In this document: positions 41,494 through 51,852 of the stretch, piece by piece
Numbering within the stretch: the first letter of the stretch is position 1
How the letters are laid out: each line of letters begins with the position of its first letter
Origin: Desulfobacteraceae bacterium
GTDB taxonomy: Bacteria; Desulfobacterota; Desulfobacteria; Desulfobacterales; Desulfosalsimonadaceae
NCBI GenBank assembly: GCA_011389935.1
Contig: JAABTJ010000018.1
Location: 1-58,600, forward strand
Direction of reading: 5' to 3'
DNA: 58,600 nt
Program-made: the position numbers and the translations under genes
Notes under the pieces: generated by a model
What the model was told of the DNA's origin: nothing
Databases searched by the model: none
Seen by the model: only the letters and a program-made list of their open reading frames with translations

Positions 41494-44088
41494 ATGACAT
41501 CCGTCGCCCCATACGATCAAAAAGCCGCTGCCGCCGCAATAACACCCGGTCGCTGCTACCACCGCCCCGTCATTCCCCTGCTCTTCTCCCTGATCGCGGG
41601 CATTCTCACCGGCCGCCACATCCCCATCTCCTGGCTCACACCGGCTGCCTTCCTGCTTGTTTTCATATCCATGGGATGGCTGGTCTTCTCGATGATCAAA
41701 AAAAGGCCGGTTGCCTGCGCCCCGATCATCCTTTTTTTCATCCTGGGCTGGCTTGCCATCTCCTCTTTTGTTCCCCCTGCATTCCCACCTGAAAGTGTTT
41801 TACCCTTTATGGACGGAACCCCCCGTAAAATTTCCGGCACAGTGGTTCAACCGCCGGTTCAGGCGGGATTCAGAACCCGGTGCGTGCTGACGGATATTGA
41901 AGTGCATACCGGCGGCGATTCACCGCAGCGCAAAGCGCTCCCCGGGAACATACAACTCACCGTGTACGGCGACGCGCCCGATATTTCGCCGGGCGCCCGC
42001 ATCACGATTTTCAGGCCGATCCGGCCGGTTCGCAACTTTGCCAACCCGGGCGGATTTGATTACAGGCGGTACATGGCCTACCGGAATACCTGGGGAACCG
42101 CCTGGGACAGCGGAAAACGCATTGAAATAACGACAGCGGAAAATGGAAAATCCATTTTATCGGTGGTTTCGAACGTGCGCATGGCAATCGACCGGGGCAT
42201 TGCCACCATCAATGACGAAGACACCCGGGCAGTGCTTTCCGCCTTGATCATCGGCAAAAAAGACCGGATATCCCAAGAGCTTCGGGCGTCTTTCAACCGG
42301 GCCGGCGTCAGCCACCTTCTGGCCATTTCCGGACTCCACGTAGGCATCGTGGCCACGGTATCCTTTTTTCTGATTTCCATTGCCCTCTCCCGCAACACCT
42401 TCCTGCTGAAGCGGGCAATGGTAAAAAAAACCGGCGCGCTTTTGTCCATGCTTTTCGTGCTTGCATACGGGATGATTGCCGGCATGTCGCCGTCGACCCA
42501 GCGGGCCGTGATCATGATCTGCATCTTTCTTGCGGCCTACGTATTCGACCGCCAGTACAACCGGGCAAACACGGTTGCAGCTGCGGCCCTTGGCATCCTG
42601 GTAGTTTCTCCGCAGTCGCTTTTCGATATTTCCTTCCAGTTGTCCTTTGCCGCGGTAGCCGCCATTTTAATGGGTCTTTACTGGCTTCCGGTTTTCCCGG
42701 AAACCGTTGATGAACCTTTCCGGAAACGGCTGCTGCGGGTCATCGCCGGATTTTCGTGGGTCTCGATACTGGCCATCATCGGGACCACCCCCCTTCTGGC
42801 CTATTACTTCAACCAGGCAACCCTGCTCGGCGTCATCGCAAATCTTCTTCTCGTTCCATTGATCGGGTTTATCGTGGTTCCCCTGGGGCTGACATCGGCT
42901 CTTCTCTATTTTGTCTTCAAACCGGCCGGCCTTTTCGGATGGTCAATGGCCGACACCCTGCTTCAGGCTGCGCTTTTTATCGTAAACCGAATCGCTGATA
43001 TTCCATACGGCTCCTTTATAACCGTGACGCCATCCATCCTCGAACTGGTTTGCATCTACACCCTTCTCATCAGCGTGCCCACGCTGTTTTTCATCCGGAA
43101 AAAAAAGAAGAGCGAAGCACCACCGCATACCTGCGCCGGAATGCATGCAAAAAACGAGGGAAACCCGATTCTACATTACCGGCGAACGATTGCAGCGGCT
43201 GCCGCGATTGCAGCGATTGTGTTCGCGGTCGACGCCGCATACTGGGTGCATCGCCGGTTTTTCAACACCGAGCTGACCGTGACATACCTGGATGTCGGCC
43301 AGGGAAATGCCGCGTTCATCGAAATACCGGGCGGAAAAACCATGCTCATTGACGGCGGGGGTTTCGGTGACAATGCCACCTTTGACGTCGGGGCGATGGT
43401 CGTTGCCCCCTATCTCTGGAGAAACAAGATCAAAAGCATTGATGCGGTCATTCTTTCCCACCCCCATTCGGACCACCTGAACGGCCTGCTCTACATCCTG
43501 GACAATTTCCGTATCGGGAAGGTAATCAGCACCCATTTCCCGGCCGACTCGGCCAATTACCGGCGGTTTCTGGAAACAATTCAAAACCGGGGCATTGATC
43601 ATCCAGATTTTCCGGATATACACGAGGAAAGCATTGCTATTGCTGATGGTGCCGATCTCCGCATTTTCTATCCCGCGAGGTCGCAAACACCTGAGCGGGC
43701 CCCGGCCAACCTGAATAACGGATCCTTAGTCGCAAAACTCTCGTTTAACGGCACATCGTTTCTGTTTCCCGGGGACGTGGAGTCAACATCCGAGGCAGCG
43801 GTGGTGGCACTGGCAGGACAGCGGCTTCATTCGACAGTTATGCTCTCCCCGCACCACGGCAGCAATACATCATCAACGCCGGCGTTTCTCGATGCCGTAG
43901 ATCCGGAGGTCATTGTTGTCAGTGCAAGAAGAGACCGTTTCGGATTTCCGTCAGACGACGTGATGGAACGCTATATCCGGCGGGGATACGATGTATACCA
44001 AACAGAAACGCACGGCGCGGTGAAGGTAATTGTAAAGGATGATCGTGTGGAGGTGATACCGACATTGAAGGCGGGGAAAACCGATTGA
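41494..44088 (+). CDS. comEC: ComEC/Rec2-family DNA internalisation protein
   Basis: An 864-residue membrane protein. An N-terminal DUF4131-like helical pair (about 27-85), an OB-like periplasmic part, and the Competence membrane core (about 230-560; SHLLAISGLHVGI, GMSPSTQRA) are followed by a C-terminal metallo-beta-lactamase domain with HPHSDH near 655-660 and a later HHGSNTSSTP. In transformable bacteria ComEC is the channel that brings single-stranded DNA into the cytoplasm; the nuclease-like domain may degrade one strand. No comEA or comF is nearby, so actual competence is unknown. It lies 69 bases after murA. Confidence 0.93.
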   Translation: MTSVAPYDQKAAAAAITPGRCYHRPVIPLLFSLIAGILTGRHIPISWLTPAAFLLVFISMGWLVFSMIKKRPVACAPIILFFILGWLAISSFVPPAFPPESVLPFMDGTPRKISGTVVQPPVQAGFRTRCVLTDIEVHTGGDSPQRKALPGNIQLTVYGDAPDISPGARITIFRPIRPVRNFANPGGFDYRRYMAYRNTWGTAWDSGKRIEITTAENGKSILSVVSNVRMAIDRGIATINDEDTRAVLSALIIGKKDRISQELRASFNRAGVSHLLAISGLHVGIVATVSFFLISIALSRNTFLLKRAMVKKTGALLSMLFVLAYGMIAGMSPSTQRAVIMICIFLAAYVFDRQYNRANTVAAAALGILVVSPQSLFDISFQLSFAAVAAILMGLYWLPVFPETVDEPFRKRLLRVIAGFSWVSILAIIGTTPLLAYYFNQATLLGVIANLLLVPLIGFIVVPLGLTSALLYFVFKPAGLFGWSMADTLLQAALFIVNRIADIPYGSFITVTPSILELVCIYTLLISVPTLFFIRKKKKSEAPPHTCAGMHAKNEGNPILHYRRTIAAAAAIAAIVFAVDAAYWVHRRFFNTELTVTYLDVGQGNAAFIEIPGGKTMLIDGGGFGDNATFDVGAMVVAPYLWRNKIKSIDAVILSHPHSDHLNGLLYILDNFRIGKVISTHFPADSANYRRFLETIQNRGIDHPDFPDIHEESIAIADGADLRIFYPARSQTPERAPANLNNGSLVAKLSFNGTSFLFPGDVESTSEAAVVALAGQRLHSTVMLSPHHGSNTSSTPAFLDAVDPEVIVVSARRDRFGFPSDDVMERYIRRGYDVYQTETHGAVKVIVKDDRVEVIPTLKAGKTD

Positions 44089-44103
44089 CAGGACTTCATG
44101 TTC

Positions 44104-44133
44104 TGTACGGGCACGGCGCGCCGTGCCCGTACA
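44104..44133. repeat. Perfect 30-bp palindrome TGTACGGGCACGGCG...
   Basis: TGTACGGGCACGGCG is followed directly by its exact reverse complement. It sits between the convergent ends of comEC and rplQ and shares ACGGGCACGG/CCGTGCCCGT with the palindrome at 34.26 kb. It could act as a bidirectional RNA hairpin at both transcript ends, though T-runs are lacking. Confidence 0.75.
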
Positions 44134-44148
44134 AGAAAGGTCCCGGTA

Positions 44149-44598
44149 CTATTCTGTCTCCGCTGCGGACGCTTTGGCGGCGGGTTTGTCTTTTTTGGCC
44201 TTTTTTTCTTTTTTGTCTTTCTCGGCGTTTTCGGCTGCCGGGGGCTCGCCCGTCAGTTCAATAACGGATATGGGTGCGGCATCCCCCGCACGAAAGCCAA
44301 GCTTGATAATGCGTGTATAACCGCCGGAAATATCGGCAAACCGTTTCGGCGCCTGTTCAAAAAGCTTATGGACGACGTCCTTTTCGCGAATAATGGCCAG
44401 GGCCTGCCTTCTGGCATGCAAATCCCCGCGCTTGGCAAGGGTAACCAGATGATCGGCCCAGCTGCGAAGCGCCTTGGCTTTCACATCGGTGGTTTTTATC
44501 CGGTCATGCTTGAATAGGGACGTTACCATATTTCTAAACATCGCTTTGCGATGGCTGCTTGTGCGGTTGAGTTTGACCCCGCTTTTTTTGTGACGCAT
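44149..44598 (-). CDS. rplQ: 50S ribosomal protein L17
   Basis: A 149-residue L17 with the usual core ([33 protein letters not shown]) to about residue 115. A lysine/alanine/glutamate-rich tail of about 30 residues ([13 protein letters not shown]) is absent from E. coli L17 and is probably disordered. It is the last gene of the alpha operon, 2 bases after rpoA, and converges on comEC. Confidence 0.97.
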   Translation of the reverse strand: MRHKKSGVKLNRTSSHRKAMFRNMVTSLFKHDRIKTTDVKAKALRSWADHLVTLAKRGDLHARRQALAIIREKDVVHKLFEQAPKRFADISGGYTRIIKLGFRAGDAAPISVIELTGEPPAAENAEKDKKEKKAKKDKPAAKASAAETE

Positions 44599-44600
44599 GA

Positions 44601-45626
44601 TTAATTCTCTCCCTGTTCCTGGTCCTCTTCCGGCGGAACAAACCCCTCGAGCTTCATTCCGAGTGAAAGGCCCATTTCCGATAACAGTTCCTTGATTTCA
44701 TTTAATGATTTTCTACCAAAGTTCTTGGTTTTGAGCATTTCCGCTTCTGTCCGCTGAACCAATTGATAGATTTTATGAATATTTGCATTCCGCAGACAAT
44801 TTGCACTGCGCACGGACAGTTCGAGCTCATCCACATCCAGGTAAAGGTTTTCATTGAACTTCTGCTTGGATTCGTCCTCATCCGGTTCATGGGGTACGGG
44901 CTCTTTATCCTCGTCGAAATTGATGAATGCATTCATCTGTTCCTTGAGGATCTTGGCGGCATACGCAACGGCATTTTCAGGTTTCACGGAACCGTCCGTC
45001 CATACCTCCATCGTCAATTTGTCGTAATCGGTTTTCTGCCCCACACGGGCGTTTCCGACCAGGTAGCTTACCTTCTGAATCGGCGAAAAAACGGAATCAA
45101 TGGCCAGCGTGCCGATAGGCGCTTCCGGATCCTTGTTGGCTTCCGAAAGATTGTACCCTTTTCCCGCAGCCACCGTCATGGTCATGACAAGCTCAATATC
45201 CGCGGTAATCGTCGCGATATGCAGGTCGGGGTTCAACACCGCAACGCGGCCGTCCGGACTCACGATGCTGGCGGCAGTAACATTTCCTTCGCCTTTTTTC
45301 CGGATTTCAACGGTTTTCGGCTCCGCATCATCCATCTTGAGACGGACTTTTTTCAAGTTCAAAATGATTTCGGATACATCTTCAAGAACACCGTCAACGG
45401 TGCTGTATGCATGCATCACGTCGTTGATTTTGACCGACGTGATGGCAACCCCGTAGAGCGAGGAAAGGATAATGCGCCGCAGCGAGTTGCCGATGGTGAT
45501 TCCGAAGCCACGTTCCAGCGGTTCCCATACAAATTTGCCGTAGGTTTCCGTCTGGCTGTCGATCTGAACCTTGCCGGGAACGATAATCTCCCGCCAGTTC
45601 ATGTATGTCAATTCATTCAAGGACAT
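44601..45626 (-). CDS. rpoA: DNA-directed RNA polymerase subunit alpha
   Basis: A 341-residue RNA polymerase subunit. The N-terminal dimerisation domain ([20 protein letters not shown]) assembles the core enzyme. The C-terminal domain (about 260-325; [33 protein letters not shown]) contacts promoter UP elements and activators. It lies between rpsD and rplQ in normal alpha-operon order. GGAG precedes the ATG. The 109 bases upstream to rpsD hold no recognised feature. Confidence 0.98.
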   Translation of the reverse strand: MSLNELTYMNWREIIVPGKVQIDSQTETYGKFVWEPLERGFGITIGNSLRRIILSSLYGVAITSVKINDVMHAYSTVDGVLEDVSEIILNLKKVRLKMDDAEPKTVEIRKKGEGNVTAASIVSPDGRVAVLNPDLHIATITADIELVMTMTVAAGKGYNLSEANKDPEAPIGTLAIDSVFSPIQKVSYLVGNARVGQKTDYDKLTMEVWTDGSVKPENAVAYAAKILKEQMNAFINFDEDKEPVPHEPDEDESKQKFNENLYLDVDELELSVRSANCLRNANIHKIYQLVQRTEAEMLKTKNFGRKSLNEIKELLSEMGLSLGMKLEGFVPPEEDQEQGEN

Positions 45627-45735
45627 TATAATCTCCTTAATGGTTTTAATCTCGATCCGAACAAACTACATTTCCGGATGCCCCAGGAGATCCAGGAGAA
45701 ACTGATGATTTCAATTTCTTCGACAACCAGCGTGT

Positions 45736-46365
45736 TTACTTGGAGTAAAACTCAACAATCTGGTTTTCCTGTATCGGCATCGTAATGTCTTCACGAACCG
45801 GCATTGCCTTGACAGTTCCCTTCAGATTGTCCTTATCAAGTTCCAGCCACTGCGGCATACCACGACGAACAACAGCTTCAACGGCATCGGTGATTGCCTG
45901 AACGTTTTTGCTCTTCTCACGAAGTTCAATAACATCACCGACTTTAATCTGATAGGATGGTATATTCACTTTTTTCCCGTTGACGAGAAAATGATTGTGC
46001 TTTACCATCTGCCTTGACTGTGCGCGGGAATTGGCGAATCCAAGCCGGTAGACGACATTGTCAAAACGCCGTTCAAGCATGACAAGAAGCGTTGCGCCGG
46101 TTACCCCCTTTCCGGCATCCGCCCTGTGGAAAAACAGCCTGAACTGCTTTTCGCCAAGGCCATACATGCGCTTTACTTTCTGCTTTTCCCGCAGCTGCAG
46201 CCCATAGTCGGACGTCTTTCCGGCACGGCGCTGTCCATGCTGCCCCGGCGGATAAGTACGCCTGTCAATGGCGCATTTGTCCGAATAGCAGCGATCCCCT
46301 TTAAGATATAATTTCAAATTTTCACGCCGGCAAAGCCGGCAGACAGAACCACGATATCGCGACAC
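45736..46365 (-). CDS. rpsD: 30S ribosomal protein S4
   Basis: A 209-residue S4 with an S4 RNA-binding domain ([35 protein letters not shown]). The N-terminus has four cysteines (Cys9, 12, 26, 31) at zinc-binding spacing, so this is a C+ type S4. It initiates 30S assembly; in E. coli S4 also represses the alpha operon by binding its mRNA, which is not tested here. Confidence 0.98.
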   Translation of the reverse strand: MSRYRGSVCRLCRRENLKLYLKGDRCYSDKCAIDRRTYPPGQHGQRRAGKTSDYGLQLREKQKVKRMYGLGEKQFRLFFHRADAGKGVTGATLLVMLERRFDNVVYRLGFANSRAQSRQMVKHNHFLVNGKKVNIPSYQIKVGDVIELREKSKNVQAITDAVEAVVRRGMPQWLELDKDNLKGTVKAMPVREDITMPIQENQIVEFYSK

Positions 46366-46403
46366 GTATCCTCCCTCGTAATCTCAAATTTGTTCTTTTC
46401 GGC

Positions 46404-46796
46404 TTACACTCTGCGTCTCTTGGGTGGTTTGCATCCGTTGTGAGGCACCGGGGTGACATCCTTGATCATTGTAACGGTAAGACCGGCCGCCTGCAGAGAC
46501 TTTACCGCGGATTCACGACCGGGTCCCGGACCCTTCACATACACTTCAACATTTTTCAAGCCGTGCTCCTTCGCCTTTTTGGCGGCATCCTCGGAAGCGA
46601 GTTGTGCGGCAAACGGCGTACTTTTGCGAGACCCTTTGAAGCCGTTCATCCCGGCGGTGGACCAGGCCACCACATTTCCCATGGGATCGGTAATAGTGAC
46701 GATCGTATTGTTAAACGAGGACTGAATATGAACGACGCCGTTTAATATATTTTTTTTGACCTTTTTCTTGGTACGGACTGCTTTTCTTTTTGCCAT
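46404..46796 (-). CDS. rpsK: 30S ribosomal protein S11
   Basis: A 130-residue S11 of normal length. Conserved segments include [42 protein letters not shown] and the C-terminal [13 protein letters not shown]. It helps form the platform of the small subunit near the E site. Located between rpsM and rpsD, as usual. Confidence 0.98.
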   Translation of the reverse strand: MAKRKAVRTKKKVKKNILNGVVHIQSSFNNTIVTITDPMGNVVAWSTAGMNGFKGSRKSTPFAAQLASEDAAKKAKEHGLKNVEVYVKGPGPGRESAVKSLQAAGLTVTMIKDVTPVPHNGCKPPKRRRV

Positions 46797-46821
46797 CGGT
46801 TTCGCCTTTATTTAAATTGCG

Positions 46822-47205
46822 TTACTTTTTCTTTACGCCGCCTTTCTTTTTGACAGCAGTACGTCTCGGCCCTTTTCGGGTACGGGCGTTCGTACTTGTC
46901 CGCTGCCCGTGAACCGGCAGGCCCCTGCGGTGACGCAGACCGCGGTAGCATCCAAGATCCATTAACCGCTTGATATTCATGGACAATTCGGTGCGAAGCT
47001 CGCCTTCCACCTTGTACTCGTTGTCGATGGCCTTGCGGATTTCATTGATTTCCGTTTCAGACAAATCATCTGTCCGGGTGGTTTCCTCTATGCCCAACCT
47101 GGACAATATCTGCCGGGAGGTGGAGTGACCTATTCCGTAGATATAAGTCAGTCCTATGACGATATGCTTGCCCCTGGGTAAATCAACTCCTGAAATTCTT
47201 GCCAA
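46822..47205 (-). CDS. rpsM: 30S ribosomal protein S13
   Basis: A 127-residue S13 with [26 protein letters not shown] at the start and the basic C-terminus ([25 protein letters not shown]) that reaches the P-site tRNA. It forms part of the inter-subunit bridges at the head. GGAGG lies just upstream of the ATG. It follows rpmJ by 16 bases. Confidence 0.98.
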   Translation of the reverse strand: MARISGVDLPRGKHIVIGLTYIYGIGHSTSRQILSRLGIEETTRTDDLSETEINEIRKAIDNEYKVEGELRTELSMNIKRLMDLGCYRGLRHRRGLPVHGQRTSTNARTRKGPRRTAVKKKGGVKKK

Positions 47206-47221
47206 TGGTCATGCCTCCTTG

Positions 47222-47335
47222 TTAGCCCTGCCGCTGTTTATGGCGTTTATTGATGCAAATCACCCGGACCGTACCCCTGCGCTTGATGATTTTGCAGTTG
47301 CGGCAAATTTTCTTGACGGACGCTCTTACTTTCAT
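47222..47335 (-). CDS. rpmJ: 50S ribosomal protein L36
   Basis: A 37-residue L36 encoded between infA and rps[21 protein letters not shown]... ending HKQRQG. Cys11, Cys14, Cys27 and His32 form the zinc site, so this is the C+ zinc-binding paralogue. The length equals the family standard. GGGAGTTGAG precedes the ATG. Position in the operon is canonical. Confidence 0.97.
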   Translation of the reverse strand: MKVRASVKKICRNCKIIKRRGTVRVICINKRHKQRQG

Positions 47336-47396
47336 CTCAACTCCCTTTTATCTGATAGGACATCAGCTCTACCTGCATGGCACACGTAACAGATAT

Positions 47397-47615
47397 TCAT
47401 TTAGACCGGTAAGTGATCCGACCGCGCGTCAGGTCATACGGGGACAATTCAACAGTAACGGAATCACCGGGAAGAATCTTGATAAAATGCATCCGCATTT
47501 TTCCCGAAAGATGCGCCAGTATCTGATGCTTGTTTTCCAGTTCAACCTTGAACATTGCATTCGGCAGGGTTTCCAGAACCTTGCCCTGAACCTTGATCGG
47601 CTCCTCCTTGGTCAT
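47397..47615 (-). CDS. infA: Translation initiation factor IF-1
   Basis: A 72-residue S1-like OB-fold protein of exact family length. It starts [20 protein letters not shown] and has [32 protein letters not shown]. It binds the 30S A site during initiation. It directly follows secY, with no map or adk gene between them. Confidence 0.98.
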   Translation of the reverse strand: MTKEEPIKVQGKVLETLPNAMFKVELENKHQILAHLSGKMRMHFIKILPGDSVTVELSPYDLTRGRITYRSK

Positions 47616-47650
47616 TCAAATCTCCCTGTAGGAATTCACAAAAACGGTTT

Positions 47651-48970
47651 CTATTTCTTACGCTTTCCCGGTGCGGAAGTCAAAAACCCTTCATAATTGC
47701 GCGTAATCAAATGCGACTGTATCTGCTGAACCGTGTGAATGCCCACCCCGACGACGATCAGAAGCGCGGTACCGCCGAAATAAAACGGAACGTTGAACTT
47801 TGTCATCAGTATGGACGGCAGCACGCACACCGCGGAAATATACATCGCCCCCGCGAGCGTGATACGGGTAAGCACCTTGTCAATATAATCGGCGGTGCGT
47901 TTGCCCGGACGTATGCCGGGAATGTATCCGCCATGTTTTTTCATATTTTCCGCGACATCCGACGGGTTGAAAACAATCGCCGTGTAAAAAAAACAGAAGA
48001 ACACAATGAATGCGACAAACAATGCCTCATATATAAATGACCCAGGGCGCAGCGCCGCTGTAACGTACTGCATGATCGGAACATCTGCGTAAAACCCGGC
48101 GATTGTCGCCGGAAACATGATCAAAGACGAGGCAAATATCGCCGGAATCACTCCTGCGGTATTGATCTTCAAGGGCAGATGCGTGCTCTGTCCGCCGTAC
48201 ATACGCCGGCCGACCACGCGCTTGGCGTATTGCACCGGAATGCGGCGCTGCGCCTGCTCCATGAAAATGATAAATGCCACGACCGAAATCATGAATATCA
48301 CCAAAAGGATGATACCGAAAATGGCCATTTCCCCGGCGCTGATCATCCGAATCGTGTTGGCGACGGCCGAAGGCAGGCGGGCGATGATCCCGGCAAAAAT
48401 AATCAGTGAAATACCGTTGCCGATGCCGTATTCGGTAATCTGCTCGCCAAGCCACATGATAAATGACGTACCGGCGGTCAGGGTGATCATGGTCATCAGC
48501 CGAAAGGCCCAGCCCGGATTGTTGACAATCGCAGCGCCTTCCGGTGAACTCATGCTTTCCAACCCGACCGCGATTCCGAATCCCTGGATCAGGCTGAGGA
48601 GAATCGTACCATACCGGGTATACTGGGTGATCTTCTTTCTACCCTGCTCGCCTTCCTTGGAAAGCCTTTCCAAATGAGGAATAACGACCTTCAGAAGTTG
48701 CAGAATAATCGACGCGCTGATATACGGCATGATTCCCAGGGCAAACACGGAAAGACGCTCCAACGCGCCGCCGGAAAACATGTCAAAAATCCCGAAAATC
48801 GTGTCCTGGTGCATGGCAAAAAAGGCGGAGAGAGAATCTCCGTCGATACCCGGCGTTGGAATATGCACGCCGATCCGGTACACGGCAAGCAGTGCCAGGG
48901 TAATCAATAATCGCCGCTTGAGCTCTGGTATCTTTAGTATGTTTTGAACGCCGGCGCCTGAAACTGCCAT
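47651..48970 (-). CDS. secY: Protein translocase subunit SecY
   Basis: A 439-residue ten-helix channel of the Sec translocon. Conserved segments include RRLLITLALLAVYRIGVHIPTPG (helix 1), the plug region, GGQSTHLPLKINTAGVIPAIFA and the cytoplasmic loop RPGKRTADYIDKVLTRIT. I chose the ATG one base after the rplO stop, preceded by GAGG. A TTG three codons upstream would overlap rplO. It secretes the signal-peptide cytochromes and peptidases encoded in this window. Confidence 0.97.
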   Translation of the reverse strand: MAVSGAGVQNILKIPELKRRLLITLALLAVYRIGVHIPTPGIDGDSLSAFFAMHQDTIFGIFDMFSGGALERLSVFALGIMPYISASIILQLLKVVIPHLERLSKEGEQGRKKITQYTRYGTILLSLIQGFGIAVGLESMSSPEGAAIVNNPGWAFRLMTMITLTAGTSFIMWLGEQITEYGIGNGISLIIFAGIIARLPSAVANTIRMISAGEMAIFGIILLVIFMISVVAFIIFMEQAQRRIPVQYAKRVVGRRMYGGQSTHLPLKINTAGVIPAIFASSLIMFPATIAGFYADVPIMQYVTAALRPGSFIYEALFVAFIVFFCFFYTAIVFNPSDVAENMKKHGGYIPGIRPGKRTADYIDKVLTRITLAGAMYISAVCVLPSILMTKFNVPFYFGGTALLIVVGVGIHTVQQIQSHLITRNYEGFLTSAPGKRKK

Positions 48971-48971
48971 A

Positions 48972-49412
48972 TTATACAACCTCTACCTTGCCACCGGCGC
49001 CTTCGATTTTGCTTTTCGCCGATTCGCTTACCGCATTCAGGTTAACCTGCAGGGCAACAGTGATGTCCCCCTCCCCCAGAAGTTTTACAGGCTTGTTGGC
49101 CTTTTTTATCAGGCCGGCGGCAACCAGGGCCGCGGCATCCACCACCGCTCCGCTTTCGAAGCGGTTCAGATCCCTGAGGTTGACAATACTGTATTCTTTT
49201 TTGAATATATTGGTAAACCCCCGTTTCGGCAGCCGCCGCTGCAACGGCATCTGGCCGCCCTCATATCCTGGGCGGACGCCGCCGCCGGAACGGCTGTTCT
49301 GCCCCTTGGTACCCCGACCGGCTGTTTTTCCCAGTCCGGAGCCTACGCCTCGCCCGACACGCTTGCGGGCTGACCTGGAGCCTGCTTCGGGTGCAAGATC
49401 ATGCAATCTCAT
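48972..49412 (-). CDS. rplO: 50S ribosomal protein L15
   Basis: A 146-residue L15. The basic N-terminus ([49 protein letters not shown]) penetrates rRNA. A globular C-terminal domain follows. It overlaps rpmD by 4 bases and is followed by secY after one base. Confidence 0.98.
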   Translation of the reverse strand: MRLHDLAPEAGSRSARKRVGRGVGSGLGKTAGRGTKGQNSRSGGGVRPGYEGGQMPLQRRLPKRGFTNIFKKEYSIVNLRDLNRFESGAVVDAAALVAAGLIKKANKPVKLLGEGDITVALQVNLNAVSESAKSKIEGAGGKVEVV

Positions 49413-49594
49413 TTCGTTTCCTCCACGCGAACAAGGTGAGATACTTTATTGGCCATTCCGCGAATCGCCGGCGTATCTTCCAGTTCAACCGTTTTATGCA
49501 TCCTGGTAAGACCCATGCCCCGCAGCACCTTCCGGTGTTTTTCCGGACGGCCGACCATGCTTCTCACAAGGGTAATTTTCAATCGGGAAGCCAT
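49409..49594 (-). CDS. rpmD: 50S ribosomal protein L30
   Basis: A 61-residue L30 of bacterial length, with [32 protein letters not shown]. Its stop overlaps the rplO start by ATGA. Some bacteria lack L30, so its presence is worth recording. Confidence 0.97.
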   Translation of the reverse strand: MASRLKITLVRSMVGRPEKHRKVLRGMGLTRMHKTVELEDTPAIRGMANKVSHLVRVEETK

Positions 49595-49622
49595 TATACA
49601 ATTCCTTCACTTGAATTTCTGC

Positions 49623-50117
49623 CTATGCAGTTTCAATCGTAATGCCGCGTTTCGCCTCAACGGAACTTCTGCTCTGGAGCTGTTCAAGGCCCCGGATGGT
49701 CGCCTTGACCACATTGTGGGGATTGTTCGAGCCCAGGCACTTGGTGAGAATATTTCGAACCCCCACGGCTTCCAGGACCGCGCGAACCGCGCCGCCGGCG
49801 ATAACACCGGTTCCTTTGCCCGCCGGCTTCAAAAATACCGAGCCGGCTCCGAATCGCCCGATAATCTGGTACGGGATGGTTCCGTCGACAAGGGGGACCT
49901 CGATCATGGATTTTTTGGCTTTTTCAACGCCTTTCCGTATCGCTTCGGGAACTTCGTGGGCCTTTCCCAGGCCATACCCGACTTTCCCCTCGCCGTCGCC
50001 AACCACCACGACCGCGCTGAAGGAAAATCTTCGCCCGCCTTTTACGACCTTTGCCACCCTGCTGATATGAACGACCTTGTCAATAAACAAGTTTTCGTCA
50101 GTTTCCTTCTTGAACAA
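49623..50117 (-). CDS. rpsE: 30S ribosomal protein S5
   Basis: A 164-residue S5. The double-stranded-RNA-binding-like N-terminal domain ([37 protein letters not shown]) and C-terminal domain ([32 protein letters not shown]) are complete. S5 lines the mRNA entry channel and affects decoding fidelity. GGAGG precedes the ATG. Confidence 0.98.
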   Translation of the reverse strand: MFKKETDENLFIDKVVHISRVAKVVKGGRRFSFSAVVVVGDGEGKVGYGLGKAHEVPEAIRKGVEKAKKSMIEVPLVDGTIPYQIIGRFGAGSVFLKPAGKGTGVIAGGAVRAVLEAVGVRNILTKCLGSNNPHNVVKATIRGLEQLQSRSSVEAKRGITIETA

Positions 50118-50136
50118 AAGATCGCCTCCTTGTTAT

Positions 50137-50505
50137 TTAAAAATCCAAGCCGGTTTCACGCGCGCCATCGGAAAGAGCCTTCACCCGGCCGTGGTATTTA
50201 TATCCGTTCCGGTCAAAAACCACCGAAGATATCCCTTTTTTCAGGGCCCGCTCAGCGACCAGTTTCCCAATCTCATCAGCGCTTGCCACCTTGCTTGCCG
50301 CCTTTTCCTTTTCCCGGATCTGCTTTTCCACCGTAGAAGCGGAGATGAGCGTTTGGCCGGCGGCATCGTCAATGATCTGGGCGTATATGTGTTTCGCGCT
50401 TCGGAAAACAGTCAGTCGCGGACGCTCCTGGGTGCCGGACACCTTGGTGCGTATCCGTTTTTTCCTTTTAAGCCGCATGGCTTTTTTTGTATCCATGGCT
50501 GCCAT
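50137..50505 (-). CDS. rplR: 50S ribosomal protein L18
   Basis: A 122-residue L18 that binds 5S rRNA. Conserved parts are [33 protein letters not shown] and the C-terminal [21 protein letters not shown]. An in-frame ATG three codons in (after MAA) is an alternative start. Confidence 0.97.
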   Translation of the reverse strand: MAAMDTKKAMRLKRKKRIRTKVSGTQERPRLTVFRSAKHIYAQIIDDAAGQTLISASTVEKQIREKEKAASKVASADEIGKLVAERALKKGISSVVFDRNGYKYHGRVKALSDGARETGLDF

Positions 50506-50561
50506 GATTCAAGACCCCTGATATAATATTAAAAAATATTTGAAATTGCGAAGCGTACCCT

Positions 50562-51095
50562 TTATTTACCGGTTTTTCCGGCTTTACGGACGATATATTC
50601 CTCGGCGTACTTGACGCCTTTCCCCTTGTAGGGTTCCGGCGGCCGAAACTTCCGGATGGAGGAAGCCGCAAATCCCAGCTTTTCCTTGTCAATGCCGGAC
50701 AATCGAATCGTATTCTTTTCGACCTGGGCGGAAATTCCGTCGGGCAGGTCAAAGCGGATCGGATGCGAGAATCCGAGGTTCAGGTCGATACTGTTTCCCT
50801 TCACTTCCGCGCGATACCCGATCCCGTTGATTTCAAGAACCCTTTCGAAACCCTGGCTCACGCCGGTAACCATGTTTGCAACCAACGCACGGGCCGTACC
50901 CCATTGGGCCTTGGTTTTTTTATCGTTTCTCCTGATGGACAACCGTATGTGATCGTCTTCTATAGTAAGGTCAACGTCCGGATGAATCGGCCGGCTGAGT
51001 TGCCCCTTGGGACCTTTCACCGTAAGCACCCTGTCGGCAAATGTAAATTCGGTCTTTTCCGGTTTTGGAATCGGTTTTTTCCCCACGCGAGACAT
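50562..51095 (-). CDS. rplF: 50S ribosomal protein L6
   Basis: A 177-residue L6 of two related domains. N-terminal MSRVGKKPIPKPEKTEF and C-terminal RKFRPPEPYKGKGVKYAEEYIVRKAGKTGK are typical. It sits near the GTPase-associated centre. It lies 19 bases after rpsH. Confidence 0.98.
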   Translation of the reverse strand: MSRVGKKPIPKPEKTEFTFADRVLTVKGPKGQLSRPIHPDVDLTIEDDHIRLSIRRNDKKTKAQWGTARALVANMVTGVSQGFERVLEINGIGYRAEVKGNSIDLNLGFSHPIRFDLPDGISAQVEKNTIRLSGIDKEKLGFAASSIRKFRPPEPYKGKGVKYAEEYIVRKAGKTGK

Positions 51096-51114
51096 TTTAT
51101 CAACTCCTTGCTTG

Positions 51115-51513
51115 CTACCAGATATTACAAAGGATTTCGCCGCCGATATTTTCTTTTCTGGACTGAGTATCGGTCAGCAGGCCCTTTGATGTGGACAAAA
51201 CGGAAATGCCAAGCCCGTTCAAAACCGGTTTGATTTCCTTGCTGTTTACGTAGACGCGACGCCCCGGCTTGCTGGCCCGTTGAATCCCGTAGATAACATG
51301 ATTGTCTTCTTTGTCATACTTCAGGTAAATCCGCAGTATCCCCTGCTTGTTGTCTTTGATAAATTTGTAGTTCTTTATGTAGCCTTCGTTTTTCATCACG
51401 GCCGCCAGTGACGCCTTCAGCTTGGAACCGGGGATATCTACGCTTTTATGCCTGGCGTTTCCGGCGTTGCGAATACGGGTCAACATATCCGCCAGTGGAT
51501 CGGTTATGGTCAT
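51115..51513 (-). CDS. rpsH: 30S ribosomal protein S8
   Basis: A 132-residue S8: MTITDPLADMLTRIRNAGNARH at the start, VNSKEIKPVLNGLGISVLSTSKGLLTD near the end, and GGEILCNIW at the C-terminus. S8 binds helix 21 of 16S rRNA; in E. coli it also represses the spc operon. Confidence 0.98.
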   Translation of the reverse strand: MTITDPLADMLTRIRNAGNARHKSVDIPGSKLKASLAAVMKNEGYIKNYKFIKDNKQGILRIYLKYDKEDNHVIYGIQRASKPGRRVYVNSKEIKPVLNGLGISVLSTSKGLLTDTQSRKENIGGEILCNIW

Positions 51514-51622
51514 GATCTTGCTCCCATATATTCATGAAAATGGTATGACTGTACGTTTCTGATTCCAACGGGCGATGCCCGTCACTACGCAATGCAGGGT
51601 GATTCCTGCGGGGCTGCCGGAT

Positions 51623-51808
51623 TTACCAACTCGATTTCTTAACCCCCGGAAGCAATCCTTCAGACGCCATATTCCGGAAACAAATCCGGCATATGCCAAA
51701 CTGTCGCAAATAACCCCTGGACCTGCCGCATATGGGACAGCGGTTGTATCGCCTGACATCAAATTTCGGTTTCTTTTCGGCCTTAACCTGAAGCGCTTTT
51801 CTTGCCAA
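51623..51808 (-). CDS. rpsN: 30S ribosomal protein S14, zinc-binding type
   Basis: A 61-residue S14 of the short type Z. CPICG and CRICF supply the four zinc cysteines, and the end LPGVKKSSW is standard. It is followed by a 109-base gap to rpsH with nothing recognised. GGAGG-like sequence precedes the ATG. Confidence 0.98.
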   Translation of the reverse strand: MARKALQVKAEKKPKFDVRRYNRCPICGRSRGYLRQFGICRICFRNMASEGLLPGVKKSSW

Positions 51809-51852
51809 ACTTTCCTCCTTGTCGCTGGAAAACGGACAAATACTTTTCGGGA

